A stretch of 64,000 nt of DNA from Paractinoplanes brasiliensis (GTDB lineage Bacteria; Actinomycetota; Actinomycetes; Mycobacteriales; Micromonosporaceae). A program made the translations under genes and the position numbers. The notes under the pieces were generated by a model. The model was not told the origin of the DNA. It did not search any database and saw nothing but the letters and a program-made list of their open reading frames with translations. Every line of letters starts with the position of its first letter. Positions within the stretch are counted from its first letter, which is position 1. The DNA lies in contig NZ_SNWR01000002.1 in NCBI RefSeq assembly GCF_004362215.1, forward strand, positions 1,054,001-1,118,000. The letters are read 5' to 3'. This document shows, piece by piece, positions 40,801-49,460 of the stretch.

Positions 40801-42156
40801 TCAGAAGCTGACCGGTATGCCCGCTATCCGCGCGCCCGGCTCCTGCGCCCGGTGCGCGAACCCGCCGCTCGGCGCGTTCACGACCCGGAACTGCGCCTCC
40901 CCGGACGAGTACGCCACCGGGATGGTCGACCACCACGACATGTCCGGGCCCGGCAGCAACGCGATGTCGGCACGCCGGTCGGCGTTGAAGTCACCGACCG
41001 CGACCTGCCCGCCGGGCACCTGCGCCCACTCCGACGAGAACACGCCCACGGAGTTGTTCACCACGCGGAAACGGCCGTCACCGTACGACAACGCCACCGG
41101 GATCGTGGACCACCACGACATGTTCTGACCCGGCAGCAAGGCGATGTCGGTGTGCTGGTCGCCGTTGAAGTCACCGGTGACGGCCCGCCCGCCGGGCACC
41201 TGCGCCCACTCCGACGAGAACACGCCCACCCCGTCGGTGTTCGTGACCCGGAACGTGCCGTCGCCGTTGGAGAACGCCACGGGCTGCGTGAACCACCACG
41301 GCGTGTCCGGGCCGGGCACCAGCGCCAGGTCGGTGCGGTGGTCGCCGTCGTAGTCGCCCGGCAGGACCCGCGCACCGGGAGCTCTGGCCCAGCCGGCGAA
41401 ATCGTCCCGCGGCCTGTTGGTGACCCGGAACGACCCGTCACCGTTGCCGAACGCCACCGGCAGGGTGGTCCAGTCGGTCGTGCCGGCGCCGGGCACGAGG
41501 CTCAGGTCGGCGAAACCGTCCGCGTTGAAGTCGCCGCCGATCACCCGCACGCCGGGCGCCCGCGCCCACCCGGCGAAATCGCCGACGTCGATGTTCGTGA
41601 CCCGGAACGCGCCCTCGCCCGCGGCGAACGCCACCGGGACGGTGTGCCAGCCGGCGCCGCCGAGCAGGGCGATGTCACCGCGCCCGTCGCGGTTGAAGTC
41701 GCCGGTGACGGTCTGCACACCGCTCGCCTGCGCCCAGCCGGCGAAGTCCGGCGATTCGGCGAGGAACACGCGGAACGTGCCGTTGCCGTTGGAGTACGAC
41801 ACCGGGATGTTCGGCCAGCCGGCGCCGCCGAGCAGCGCGGTGTCGGCGCGGCGGTCACCGTTGAAGTCGGCACTGACGTGGCGCACTCCCGGCAGCTGCG
41901 CAAAGGAGGCATAGCTGGACGGGGTGTTGGTGTGCACGAACGTCTCGCCGGGCTGGGTGAGCGCCACCGGCATGTTCGTCCAGCCGGCGCCGCCGAGCAG
42001 CTGAAGGTCGGCGCGCCCGTCGGTGCCCACATCGGCGACGGCGATCGGTGCGCTGGTCAGCGGCGCCGCCTGTGCCGGCCCGGTGCCGGCGAGTGCCGGC
42101 GTCAGGGCCAGCACCACGGCGAGGAGCACCCGCGGCATGCGGTTTCTTGTTCTCAT
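40801..42156 (-). CDS. secreted FG-GAP/VCBS repeat protein
   Basis: A 451-residue exported protein. The N-terminus MRTRNRMPRVLLAVVLALTP with ALAGTGPAQA|AP is a clear signal peptide. The rest is seven ~55-residue repeats of the form GDFNxDxxxDxALLxGxxW...PVAxSxGxGxFRVxN, each with a DxNxDxxxD calcium-binding loop, predicted to form a beta-propeller. The last units are nearly identical at DNA level (about 40 bp shared at 41010-41050 and 41190-41230). No catalytic domain is attached, so a binding or lectin-like extracellular role is likely. It diverges from the SARP regulator across 144 bp. Confidence 0.88.
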   Translation of the reverse strand: MRTRNRMPRVLLAVVLALTPALAGTGPAQAAPLTSAPIAVADVGTDGRADLQLLGGAGWTNMPVALTQPGETFVHTNTPSSYASFAQLPGVRHVSADFNGDRRADTALLGGAGWPNIPVSYSNGNGTFRVFLAESPDFAGWAQASGVQTVTGDFNRDGRGDIALLGGAGWHTVPVAFAAGEGAFRVTNIDVGDFAGWARAPGVRVIGGDFNADGFADLSLVPGAGTTDWTTLPVAFGNGDGSFRVTNRPRDDFAGWARAPGARVLPGDYDGDHRTDLALVPGPDTPWWFTQPVAFSNGDGTFRVTNTDGVGVFSSEWAQVPGGRAVTGDFNGDQHTDIALLPGQNMSWWSTIPVALSYGDGRFRVVNNSVGVFSSEWAQVPGGQVAVGDFNADRRADIALLPGPDMSWWSTIPVAYSSGEAQFRVVNAPSGGFAHRAQEPGARIAGIPVSF

Positions 42157-42300
42157 CGGATCGTGTTCCCCCTCTGCGTCAACGGCCCGACACCCCCGGG
42201 GCCGGGTCCGCGCAGATACTGGCAACCAGCGCTGAAAGCGGCCTGACGCGGCGCTGAAACCGCTGCCACGACGCCCGAGACCGGACCGGGAAGGAACAGA

Positions 42301-45057
42301 GTGCGTTTGCAGATTCGCGTGCTGGGACCGATCGACGTGCTGGCCGACGGTGTGCCCCGTACGGTGCCGGGGCTGCGGCGCAAAGCCGTCCTGGCCGTCC
42401 TTGCGCTGCACGACGGCGAGGCCGTCAGCACCGACCGGCTGGTCGACGCAGTCTGGGCGGGTGACCCGCCGCCGACTGCCGGCAACGCCGTGCAGAGTCA
42501 CGTGTCCTATCTGCGCCGCGCGCTCGGGCGCGAGGCCATCGCGTCGCGCGGTGGCGGCTACGCGCTGGATCTCGGGCCCGACGGAGTGGACCTCACGGTG
42601 GCCGAGCGCCTGATCGCGTGCGCCCGTCACGATGAGGCGGCGGTTCACCTGCGCGCGGCCCGGGCCCTGTGGCGGGGGCGTTCGCTGGCGGACGTGGCGG
42701 CGGTGCCGTGGCTGGCCGGCCAGGCCGACCGGCTGGAGCGGCTGCGCCTCGCCGTGGAGCGAGACCTGGCCGGCGCCCGGCTGGCGCAGGGCGAGCACGC
42801 GGCGCTCGTGCCGCATCTGGAAACGCTGGCCGGCGAGCACCCGCTCGACGAGGGCCTGCACGGGCAACTCATGCTGGCCCTGTACCGCAGCGGCCGGCAG
42901 AGCGAGGCGCTGGCGGTCTACCACCGGCTCCGGCACACGCTCGACGAGGAGCTGGGCGTGCCGCCCGGCCCGGCGGCCCGCACGCTGTTCGACCAGATCC
43001 TGAGCCACGACGCCGGGCTCGGCCCGCAACTCGCGGCGGTCCCGGCCCCGGCGGCGCACCGCCGCTTCCGGCCGAGACAGCTTCCCGCCGCACTCACCGG
43101 GTTCGTCGGCCGCGCCGCCGAACTGTCCGCGCTGGACGGCCTGCTGGACACCGGCACGCCGTCCGCGGTGGTCATCTCGGCGTTGTCCGGCACGGCAGGC
43201 GTGGGCAAGACGACGCTCGCCGTGCACTGGGCCCACCGGATCGCCGGCCGCTTCCCGGACGGGCAGCTCTTCGTCAACCTGCGCGGCTACCACCCGTCCC
43301 GCAACGCCCTGGACCCGGCGGAGGCGGTGCGCGGATTCCTCGACGCGTTCGCGGTGCCGCCGGAACGCGTGCCCGCCGGACTCGAGGCGCAGGCCGCCCT
43401 GTACCGCAGCATCCTCAGCGGCCGGAGGGTGCTCGTGGTGCTGGACAACGCTCGCGACCCCGCGCAGGTGCGGCCGTTGCTGCCCGGCTCGCCGTCGTGC
43501 CTGGCGGTGGTGACCAGCCGAGACGCCCTGACCGGGCTGGTGGCGACCGAGGGCGCGGCGCCGCTGTCGCTGGACCTGTTACGCCCGGACGAGGCGCGTG
43601 CGCTGCTCGCCGCCCGGCTCGGCACCGAGCGGATCGGGCAGGAGCCGGCAGCCGTGGACGACATCGTCGCGGCGTGCGCACGGCTGCCCCTGGCACTGTC
43701 GATCGTGGCTGCCCGCGCCGCCGTCCGCCGGGACACGTCGCTGGCCCGGCTCGCCGCCGAGGTGCGCGACGCCGCCGATCCGCTGGACGCGTTCGACGCC
43801 GGGGACGCGGCGGTCAACGCGCGGGCCGTCTTCTCCTGGTCGTACCGCGCGCTGAGCGACGACGCGGCGACGGTGTTCCGCCGGTTCGGGCTGCATCCGG
43901 GGCAGGAGGCGGGGATCGAAGCGGTCGCCGCGCTCGCCGGCGCCCCGGTGCCGCGGGCGCGCCGGCTCGTCGCCGAGTTGCTGGGAGCCCATCTGATCAC
44001 CGAGCCGGCGCCCGGCCGGTTCGCGCTCCACGACCTTCTCCGCGCGTATGCGGGGGAACTCGCCCGCGCCACGGACAGCGCCGGCGCGAGGCGCTCGGCG
44101 CTCGGCCGCCTCCTGGACCACTACCTGCACACCGCCCTGGCGGCCGACCGGCTCCTCGACCCCAGCCGGGTGCTGCCCGGGCCGCCTGCTCCGCCCGGCG
44201 CCGTCGTGACGGCCGTCGCCGACCGGCGTGCCGCGATGGAGTGGTTCACGCGTGAGCACCCCGTGCTGCTGACGGTGCTGCGCGCCGCGTCGGCACACGG
44301 CTTCGACACCCACGTGACGCGCCTCGCGGCGGCGCTGACGACGTTCCACAACCGGAGGGAACTGCTCGACGACTGGGTGAGCACCCACGTGACCGCGCAA
44401 CGGTCGGCGGAACGCCTCGGCGGCCGCACCGCCCGCGCGGACGTCCACCGCGACCTCGGCCGCGCCTACGCCGCCCTGGGCCGCCACGACGACGCGGACG
44501 TCCACCTGCGACGGTCACTGGACCTGTACGGCCGGAATACCGACGGCTACGCCCTGCTCTATCTGTCCTGGTCGTACGCGACGCGCACCCGGGTGCCCGA
44601 GGCCGTCCGCTACGCGAAGCGCGCCCTGCGGGCGTTCCGCCGGGATCGGCACCCCGCCGGCGAGGGCCGTGCCCGCAACACCCTCGGATGGCAGTATGCG
44701 CTTCTGGGACACCACCGCCGCACCCTCGTGCTGTGCGCGCGGGCACTCCCGCAGCTGCGGGAGTCCGGCGACCGCGAGGGTGAGGCGCACACCTGGGACA
44801 CCCTCGGCGTGGCGCACCACCACCTGGGTGACCACCCGGCGGCGGTGGAATGCCTCGGCCGCGCCGAGCAGCTGTTCCACGAGCTGGGCGACCGGTACCA
44901 CGAGGCCGACATCGCGGTCCATCTCGGCGACGCGCACCAGGCGGCCGGCGAGCCCAGCGCGGCGCGACGCTCCTGGCGGCACGCGCTGGCCCTGCTGGAC
45001 GAACTGGAGCACCCCGGCGCCGAGGAGGTGCGCGGGCGCCTCACGGCATCGCGGTGA
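42301..45057 (+). CDS. SARP-type regulator with NB-ARC and TPR domains (AfsR-like)
   Basis: A 918-residue transcriptional activator. OmpR-like winged helix (MRLQIRVLGPIDVLADGVPR, VDAVWAGDPPPTAGNAVQSH, VSYLRRALG) and BTAD domain fill about residues 1-250. An NB-ARC STAND ATPase follows, with Walker A GTAGVGKTTLAVHWAH, Walker B RRVLVVLDNAR and CARLPLALSIVAARAA. C-terminal TPR-like repeats (AYAALGRHDDADVHLRRSLD, NTLGWQYALLGHHRR, WDTLGVAHHHLGDH) complete it. The layout is that of AfsR-type global or pathway regulators of secondary metabolism. GTG 42301 has a GGAAGGAA ribosome site. It may control the divergent FG-GAP gene. Confidence 0.93.
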   Translation: MRLQIRVLGPIDVLADGVPRTVPGLRRKAVLAVLALHDGEAVSTDRLVDAVWAGDPPPTAGNAVQSHVSYLRRALGREAIASRGGGYALDLGPDGVDLTVAERLIACARHDEAAVHLRAARALWRGRSLADVAAVPWLAGQADRLERLRLAVERDLAGARLAQGEHAALVPHLETLAGEHPLDEGLHGQLMLALYRSGRQSEALAVYHRLRHTLDEELGVPPGPAARTLFDQILSHDAGLGPQLAAVPAPAAHRRFRPRQLPAALTGFVGRAAELSALDGLLDTGTPSAVVISALSGTAGVGKTTLAVHWAHRIAGRFPDGQLFVNLRGYHPSRNALDPAEAVRGFLDAFAVPPERVPAGLEAQAALYRSILSGRRVLVVLDNARDPAQVRPLLPGSPSCLAVVTSRDALTGLVATEGAAPLSLDLLRPDEARALLAARLGTERIGQEPAAVDDIVAACARLPLALSIVAARAAVRRDTSLARLAAEVRDAADPLDAFDAGDAAVNARAVFSWSYRALSDDAATVFRRFGLHPGQEAGIEAVAALAGAPVPRARRLVAELLGAHLITEPAPGRFALHDLLRAYAGELARATDSAGARRSALGRLLDHYLHTALAADRLLDPSRVLPGPPAPPGAVVTAVADRRAAMEWFTREHPVLLTVLRAASAHGFDTHVTRLAAALTTFHNRRELLDDWVSTHVTAQRSAERLGGRTARADVHRDLGRAYAALGRHDDADVHLRRSLDLYGRNTDGYALLYLSWSYATRTRVPEAVRYAKRALRAFRRDRHPAGEGRARNTLGWQYALLGHHRRTLVLCARALPQLRESGDREGEAHTWDTLGVAHHHLGDHPAAVECLGRAEQLFHELGDRYHEADIAVHLGDAHQAAGEPSAARRSWRHALALLDELEHPGAEEVRGRLTASR

Positions 45058-45165
45058 ACATTCGGATCATCCGAGCCTGCGAGCGTCGAGGGCCTTATTC
45101 GGTGGTTGAGAGCGGCCCGAAGGGTCGCGATTCGTCTGTGTTGTTGATCTCGACGTGTAGCCCGT

Positions 45166-45179
45166 CCTAGGAAGCTAGG
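45166..45179. terminator. hairpin CCTAG-GAAG-CTAGG
   Basis: Perfect 5-bp arms with a 4-nt loop, about 108 bp after the SARP stop. It contains the ten-base CGTCCTAGGA word also found at 34859 and 54001, so a promoter/operator role is an alternative to termination. Confidence 0.3.
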
Positions 45180-45368
45180 TTGGGACTGTGAAGACGCCGA
45201 TGCGTGCTGAGACTGCTTCCGGCAACCTGCCGGCGCCGGCAGTACGCTGGGCGATGTGTATGAGGTCGGGCAGCCACAGCCCGGAGCGTCCGCAGCACCA
45301 GGCCACCACTCGCGAACAGCAGCGAAGCCGCACAGCGGCCGTTTGCGAGTGGCCGAGGCGCTGAGGCC

Positions 45369-45411
45369 GCCCAGCCGGGGCCTTCCAGAACGCCGCTGTG
45401 GCGCGCGCCGG
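45369..45411 (-). repeat. 43-bp relic of a pabB-like sequence
   Basis: 40 of 43 bases match 48271-48313 inside the pabB-like gene on the same strand. In translation it reads GARHSGVLEGPGWA against GARYGGVLEGPGWA. It has no coding context of its own, so it looks like the remnant of a duplicated or rearranged pabB. Confidence 0.6.
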
Positions 45412-45443
45412 CCCGGGCTGGGGCAGTCCGAGCCGGGGCCGGG

Positions 45444-45932
45444 TCAGCCGCGGGGCAGGCGGCGGACCTCACGCAACGCCTGACGGCGGACCTCACCGGT
45501 CAGGGTGTCGATGTAGAGGGTGCCGTTGAGATGGTCGGTCTCGTGTTGCAGGGCGCGGGCCAGGAACCCCGCGCCCTTGATGACCAGCGGCTCACCGTGG
45601 CGGTCGAACCCGGTGGCGGTGACCGACATGGCGCGGCGGGTCGGGAAGTACAGGCCGGGGATGGACAAACAGCCCTCGTCGTCGTCCTGTTCGCCCTCGA
45701 GGTCGGTCAGCACGGGGTTGACCATGTGCCCGACCACGTCGTCGACGTTGTAGGAGAAGACCCGGGCGCTCACCCCGATCTGCGGCGCGGCCACACCGGC
45801 GCGGCCGGGCTCACGTACGGTGTCCTCCAGGTCGTCGACCAGGGCCTGCAGCTCCGCGTCGAACGCGGTGACGGGGTCGCACTCGGTGCGCAGCACGGCG
45901 TCACCGATGATCCTGATGGGCCGGACTGTCAT
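45444..45932 (-). CDS. def: peptide deformylase
   Basis: A 162-residue metalloenzyme that removes the N-terminal formyl group from nascent proteins. All three motifs are present: GVAAPQIGV (GxGxAAxQ type, with GRAGVAAPQ), EGCLSIPG with the metal Cys, and QHETDHLNG with the HExxH metal and catalytic residues (HETDH). ATG 45932 starts MTVRPIRIIGDAVLRTECDP, the usual N-terminus. The C-terminus ends ALREVRRLPRG, typical for actinomycete copies. Many actinomycetes carry more than one deformylase, so this may not be the only one. Confidence 0.95.
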   Translation of the reverse strand: MTVRPIRIIGDAVLRTECDPVTAFDAELQALVDDLEDTVREPGRAGVAAPQIGVSARVFSYNVDDVVGHMVNPVLTDLEGEQDDDEGCLSIPGLYFPTRRAMSVTATGFDRHGEPLVIKGAGFLARALQHETDHLNGTLYIDTLTGEVRRQALREVRRLPRG

Positions 45933-45961
45933 GGCGCAAAGGCTATCGGCTCGTCACGGGC

Positions 45962-46453
45962 CTAGCCGAACAGGGCCAGTTGTTCGGAGGCGAGCAGTTC
46001 GCGCAGCTTGGCCAGCGACCGCCGGGTCTGGCTCTTGACCACGCTCACCGGCAGCTCGAGCACGTCGGCGACCCGGTCGACGCTGTAGTCCTCGAAGTAG
46101 CGCAGGATCACGATCGCCCGGTCCCGTTCGGGCAGGCAGGCCAGCGCGTCCAGCATGGTCAGCCGCAGCTCGGGGTTCTCCCGGTACGCCGGTTCCCGCA
46201 GCACCTCGCTGGCCGTCTCCGACGACGAGCGGCGCCGGCGGTGGTCGAGGAAGACCCGGAGCAGGATCTTCTGCGCGTACGCGGTCAGGTTGTCGCTCTG
46301 CACGGCGCGGCGCCACGACAGGAACAGCTTGGTCAGCGCGCTCTGGGTGAGGTCCTGCGCGAGATGCCAGTCGCGGCACAGCATGAACGCGGTGGCCCGC
46401 AGCCGCTCGGCGTGGGCGGTGGCGAACTCGACGAACTCCTCCTCGTCGGTCAT
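45962..46453 (-). CDS. ECF sigma factor, SigE-like
   Basis: A 163-residue extracytoplasmic-function sigma factor. Region 2 is FVEFATAHAERLRATAFMLC, DWHLAQDLTQSALTKLFLSW, LTAYAQKILLRVFLDHRRRR. Region 4 is LACLPERDRAIVILRYFEDY, SVDRVADVLELPVSVVKSQT, RRSLAKLRELL. It resembles the large SigE-annotated ECF group of actinomycetes. ATG 46453 overlaps the stop of the upstream membrane-protein gene by 4 nt, so the pair is coupled. Signal and regulon unknown. Confidence 0.9.
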   Translation of the reverse strand: MTDEEEFVEFATAHAERLRATAFMLCRDWHLAQDLTQSALTKLFLSWRRAVQSDNLTAYAQKILLRVFLDHRRRRSSSETASEVLREPAYRENPELRLTMLDALACLPERDRAIVILRYFEDYSVDRVADVLELPVSVVKSQTRRSLAKLRELLASEQLALFG

Positions 46454-47262
46454 GGGGCCAGCACCGGCGCCCGGCCGAACCGCGCGTTGCCCCGGTCGAC
46501 CAGGTCGGCGTCCATGACCGGGCCCCACCGCGGGTCGGTGGCTATCCGGACCGCCTCGTCGATGGTGAGCACCGCGCAGGAGGCCGCGTCGAGCCGCACG
46601 GAGGTGCCGTCGGGCCAGCGCGACACCACGAGGTAACCCTGCTCGCAGTCACCGGCCACCGGCACGATCGACACGGTCGCGGTGGCGCCCCGGGCCGCGT
46701 CCGTCGGCTGCCGGCCCACTGTCAGGCCGAGCAGGCCCGCCCGGTCGCCGCGGTCGAGATCGATCTGCACGCGCAGATCCTCGTCGGCCGCGACGGCGGC
46801 ACGGCTCGCCCGTCCGGGCGGAAGCAACTCGGTCAGAAGGTGAAGCATGGCCCCCGTTGTCGCTTTCTTCCGCGGTCCGGCGGCGCGTTCGACACCGCTG
46901 TGGACCGCCAAACTACGCTCCGGGGCCCCGGTCGCGGGGGGCGTTGCCGTGACTGGCACAGATCCGGGAGACAGCTGCCCGGCCCGCGTCATCGGGGCCG
47001 GAGCCGGCGCGGCGGGCATCGCCGGTTGCTGACCGGCCGGCTCGGCCACCACCGCGCGGCGTGGCGCGGCGCCCGTGGCGAACCCGGCGGACACCACCAC
47101 GCCGAGCAGCCCGGCCGAGACCGCGGCGACCACGGCGAACCGGCGTCGCTGCCGGCGGATCCGGCGGCCGTCACGCACGGCGGCGCCGACCACGTCACCC
47201 AGCGGCGGGGGCCGCTCCCCGCTCAGCTCGGCCCGCATCAGCGCCCGGAGGTCCTCGGTCAC
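46450..47262 (-). CDS. single-pass membrane protein, partner of the ECF sigma
   Basis: A 270-residue protein. The basic N-terminal cytoplasmic segment VTEDLRALMRAELSGERPPP...RRIRRQRRRF leads into one transmembrane helix AVVAAVSAGLLGVVVSAGFA, then a Pro/Ala-rich extracellular stretch and a C-terminal domain with CEQGYLVVSRWPDGTSVRLD and SCAVLTIDEAVRIA (two Cys). It lacks an obvious zinc anti-sigma (HxxxCxxC) motif but may still modulate the sigma factor. GTG 47262 is preferred because GGAAAGG lies 9 nt upstream; ATG 47286 is the alternative. Confidence 0.7.
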   Translation of the reverse strand: MTEDLRALMRAELSGERPPPLGDVVGAAVRDGRRIRRQRRRFAVVAAVSAGLLGVVVSAGFATGAAPRRAVVAEPAGQQPAMPAAPAPAPMTRAGQLSPGSVPVTATPPATGAPERSLAVHSGVERAAGPRKKATTGAMLHLLTELLPPGRASRAAVAADEDLRVQIDLDRGDRAGLLGLTVGRQPTDAARGATATVSIVPVAGDCEQGYLVVSRWPDGTSVRLDAASCAVLTIDEAVRIATDPRWGPVMDADLVDRGNARFGRAPVLAP

Positions 47263-47395
47263 AGAAGAAACCCTTTCCACACCCATCTGTAGCGAAGACG
47301 AGCCGGCCCACCGCTCACGTGACCGCCCGGCATCCCCCGACGCCGAAGCGTGACCTATGGTGCCCGCAGACCCGGCTCCGCACCAAACTTCCCGC

Positions 47396-47649
47396 TCAGC
47401 CCGGCGGCGGGGACACCGCGTACGTCAGGTAGGCGAACGGCCCCCGCTGCTCCACCGCCGTCAGCCGAAGGCGGGTGGACGGGAGACGGCGCGGCAGCAG
47501 CGGAGCACCCGCCCCGAGGGTGGCTCGAAGAACGACGCGAAGGGGCTGTCACGCCCGTCGCCCGCCTCGAACAGCCAGCCGAGCGAATGGTGCTCGTCGG
47601 CGATGAACCCGTCGATCGTGGTCGCTGTGCAGTACTGCGTCTTCGCCAT
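47396..47649 (-). pseudogene. dihydrofolate-reductase-family protein with internal deletion
   Basis: The N-terminus MAKTQYCTATTIDGFIADEH, then SLGWLFEAGDGRDSPFASFF, is that of RibD-C/DHFR-fold reductases. The C-terminus, in another frame, reads TLGAGAPLLPRRLPSTRLRL, then TAVEQRGPFAYLTYAV with stop at 47396, also family-typical. The roughly 100 codons between them are missing, joined near 47512-47520, and the join shifts the frame. Start ATG 47649. Two convincing ends with no middle indicate a deletion rather than sequencing error. Non-functional. Confidence 0.8.
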
Positions 47650-47678
47650 GCCGGGACCCTGCCACCCGGGTACGACAT

Positions 47679-48953
47679 TCAGCGGCCGGCCAGGGCCGCC
47701 TTGATCGGGGCGAGTTTGGCCGCGGCCTCCGCGACCTCGGCCTCGGGGTCGCTGTCCCACACGATCCCGCCGCCGGCCCAGGCGTGGACGCGGTTGCCGT
47801 CGGCGGCCACCGTCCGGATGGTCAGCCCCAGGTCGACGTGGTCGCGGCCGACCCAGCCGACGGCGGCCATGCTCACCCCCCGGCCGACCGGCTCGAGCCC
47901 GGCGATCAGCGACAACGCGGCGATCTTGGGGGCGCCGGTGACCGAGCCGCCCGGCGCCAGGGCGCGCAGCAGGTCGGGCAGGCCCAGCGGGCCGGTCACG
48001 GGGGCCGACACGACCGACTCGGCCTGCCACAGGGCGGACCACCGGCGTACGGCGAAGAGCTCGTCGACCGTCACCGGGCCGACGCCGGGCAGCCGGGACA
48101 GGTCGTTGCGGGACAGGTCGACGATCATCACGTGCTCGGCGCGTTCCTTGACCGAGGCGAGCAGCTCGCGGCGCCCCTCGGCGGTGGCCGGGCGGGTGCC
48201 CTTGATGGGCCGGGTGATCACGCGGCCGCCGCGCACCTCGACCAGCGTCTCGGGGGAAGCGGTGGCCAGCGCCCAGCCGGGGCCCTCCAGAACGCCGCCG
48301 TAGCGCGCGCCGGGCAGCGCGGCCACCCGGTGCAGGGCCGCGAGGGGCGAACCCGCGTACGGGGCACTGGTGTGGCCCACGACGTTGACCTGATAGACGT
48401 CGCCGCGCCCGATGGCCTCCCGTACGGACGTGACCGCGGCCGCGTGCTCGGCCGGGGTCCACGACGGGGTCCACGCCCCCAGCTCGAAACCGTCGGCCGG
48501 CGGTGGGTCCGGCGAGAAGCCGGCGGCCGGCGGCGGACCCGACGGGAAACCGGCGGCCGGCGGCGGACCCGGCGGGCCCTGCGCGGAGGCGGCGTCCGTG
48601 TGGCGGTAGACGACGGCGTACACGTCGGGAATGCCGGGCACGGGCGAGGGCGCGCCCAGCGACCCTCCGGACATTACGGAACCCGCATCGGCGGACACGT
48701 ACAGTGCCGCCCCGCAGATCGAGCCAGCGCCGGTCGGACATTCCTGCTCATCCGTTCGGCCAATGTTTCGCACGTCCAGTCCGTCGCCGGCGAGGTAGTC
48801 GGCGACAAGCTCGGCAGGGTCACCACCGTCACTTCTGAACCACTGGAACGAAGTTGACGCACGGTGACGGCCCTGGCAGGACGCCGGACGGCCGGGTGGC
48901 GCAGCGGAAGGTGGGGTCCGACAGTGGCCGAACGACCGGCTTCCGTGGACCAT
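47679..48953 (-). CDS. chorismate-binding enzyme (PabB/TrpE-like, aminodeoxychorismate synthase component I)
   Basis: Converts chorismate toward p-aminobenzoate (or related anthranilate chemistry). The catalytic domain carries VYQVNVVGHTSAPYAGSPLA, the PIKGTRP motif, IVDLSRNDLSRL, GGSVTGAPKIAALSLI and a terminal WAGGGIVWDSDPEAEVAEAA. The N-terminal domain is short and includes a 3 x 10-residue Pro/Gly repeat. The start is uncertain: ATG 48953 is the nearest ATG but the first ~35 residues look non-conserved; GTG 48775 is possible. No glutamine-amidotransferase partner is adjacent. It ends 30 bp before the DHFR-like pseudogene. Confidence 0.8.
   Translation of the reverse strand: MVHGSRSFGHCRTPPSAAPPGRPASCQGRHRASTSFQWFRSDGGDPAELVADYLAGDGLDVRNIGRTDEQECPTGAGSICGAALYVSADAGSVMSGGSLGAPSPVPGIPDVYAVVYRHTDAASAQGPPGPPPAAGFPSGPPPAAGFSPDPPPADGFELGAWTPSWTPAEHAAAVTSVREAIGRGDVYQVNVVGHTSAPYAGSPLAALHRVAALPGARYGGVLEGPGWALATASPETLVEVRGGRVITRPIKGTRPATAEGRRELLASVKERAEHVMIVDLSRNDLSRLPGVGPVTVDELFAVRRWSALWQAESVVSAPVTGPLGLPDLLRALAPGGSVTGAPKIAALSLIAGLEPVGRGVSMAAVGWVGRDHVDLGLTIRTVAADGNRVHAWAGGGIVWDSDPEAEVAEAAAKLAPIKAALAGR
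48487..48576. repeat. 3 x 30-bp tandem repeat inside the pabB-like gene
   Basis: Three imperfect 30-bp units (48487-48516, 48517-48546, 48547-48576) encode decapeptides of the form (G/D)PPPAxGFxx. In frame, so length changes would be tolerated; it lies in a linker before the catalytic domain. Confidence 0.7.
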
Positions 48954-49078
48954 CGGAAGCGAGGATTCTGTCAATGGGGACACCGTCACCCGCTCGATCC
49001 GTCGTCGTTCGATTTGAGGTAACGTCCGTCACCGTCGTTGTGAGTCATCACACAACCCCCCGACCGGAGCAACACACA

Positions 49079-49279
49079 ATGTGCCAGCACCAGACCCCCT
49101 GTCCCAGCGCAGACGCCATCGATCGTGAGGCGGCCCGCACCGTTTCGACGTGCCGAGAGCAAGGTTGGAGCCTGCTCTGCAACGGCGTCATCGTCTTCGA
49201 GGACACCGGCGAGATCCTGCCCGACGGCACGATGATCGAGCCGCACCGGGGCCCCGCCCCGCACGCTCTCGCGGCCTGA
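49079..49279 (+). CDS. DUF5999-like small protein
   Basis: A 66-residue protein, MCQHQTPCPSADAIDREAAR, with EQGWSLLCNGVIVFEDTGEI and LPDGTMIEPHR. It matches the compact actinomycete family annotated DUF5999 from memory. Two or three conserved Cys and His (MCQHQ...C, LLC) suggest a metal site, not proven. ATG 49079 has CGGAGC about 8 nt upstream. It stands alone between pabB-like and gcvP, transcribed opposite to both. Confidence 0.8.
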   Translation: MCQHQTPCPSADAIDREAARTVSTCREQGWSLLCNGVIVFEDTGEILPDGTMIEPHRGPAPHALAA

Positions 49280-49460
49280 GCTGGACGGCCCCTGAGAGGC
49301 CGTTGAGCAGCCGTTGAGAACGTACGACAAACGCGACCGATTCCGTAACGCAGCGTAATCGATCGATCCCCATCCGAACCCGGCCGACCCGCGTGAGCGA
49401 CGACGATTCGCGCGGCGGACGGTACGCCGCGCCCGCGAACGGGCGCGGCGGCACACGGGG

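Larger units (their letters stand above)
45058..45443. other. 386-bp gap with hairpin and pabB-like fragment
   Basis: No gene is supported. The gap contains CCTAG-GAAG-CTAGG (45166-45179), a perfect hairpin that may terminate the SARP gene or mark a promoter, and a 43-bp copy of part of the pabB-like gene at 45369-45411. Start codons and frames in between lack any recognisable protein. Confidence 0.5.

Noticed and set aside
45167..45496. 109-codon minus-strand frame before the deformylase
   Set aside because: Only its 14-residue pabB-like stretch is recognisable and the rest is low complexity; treated as a relic, not a gene.
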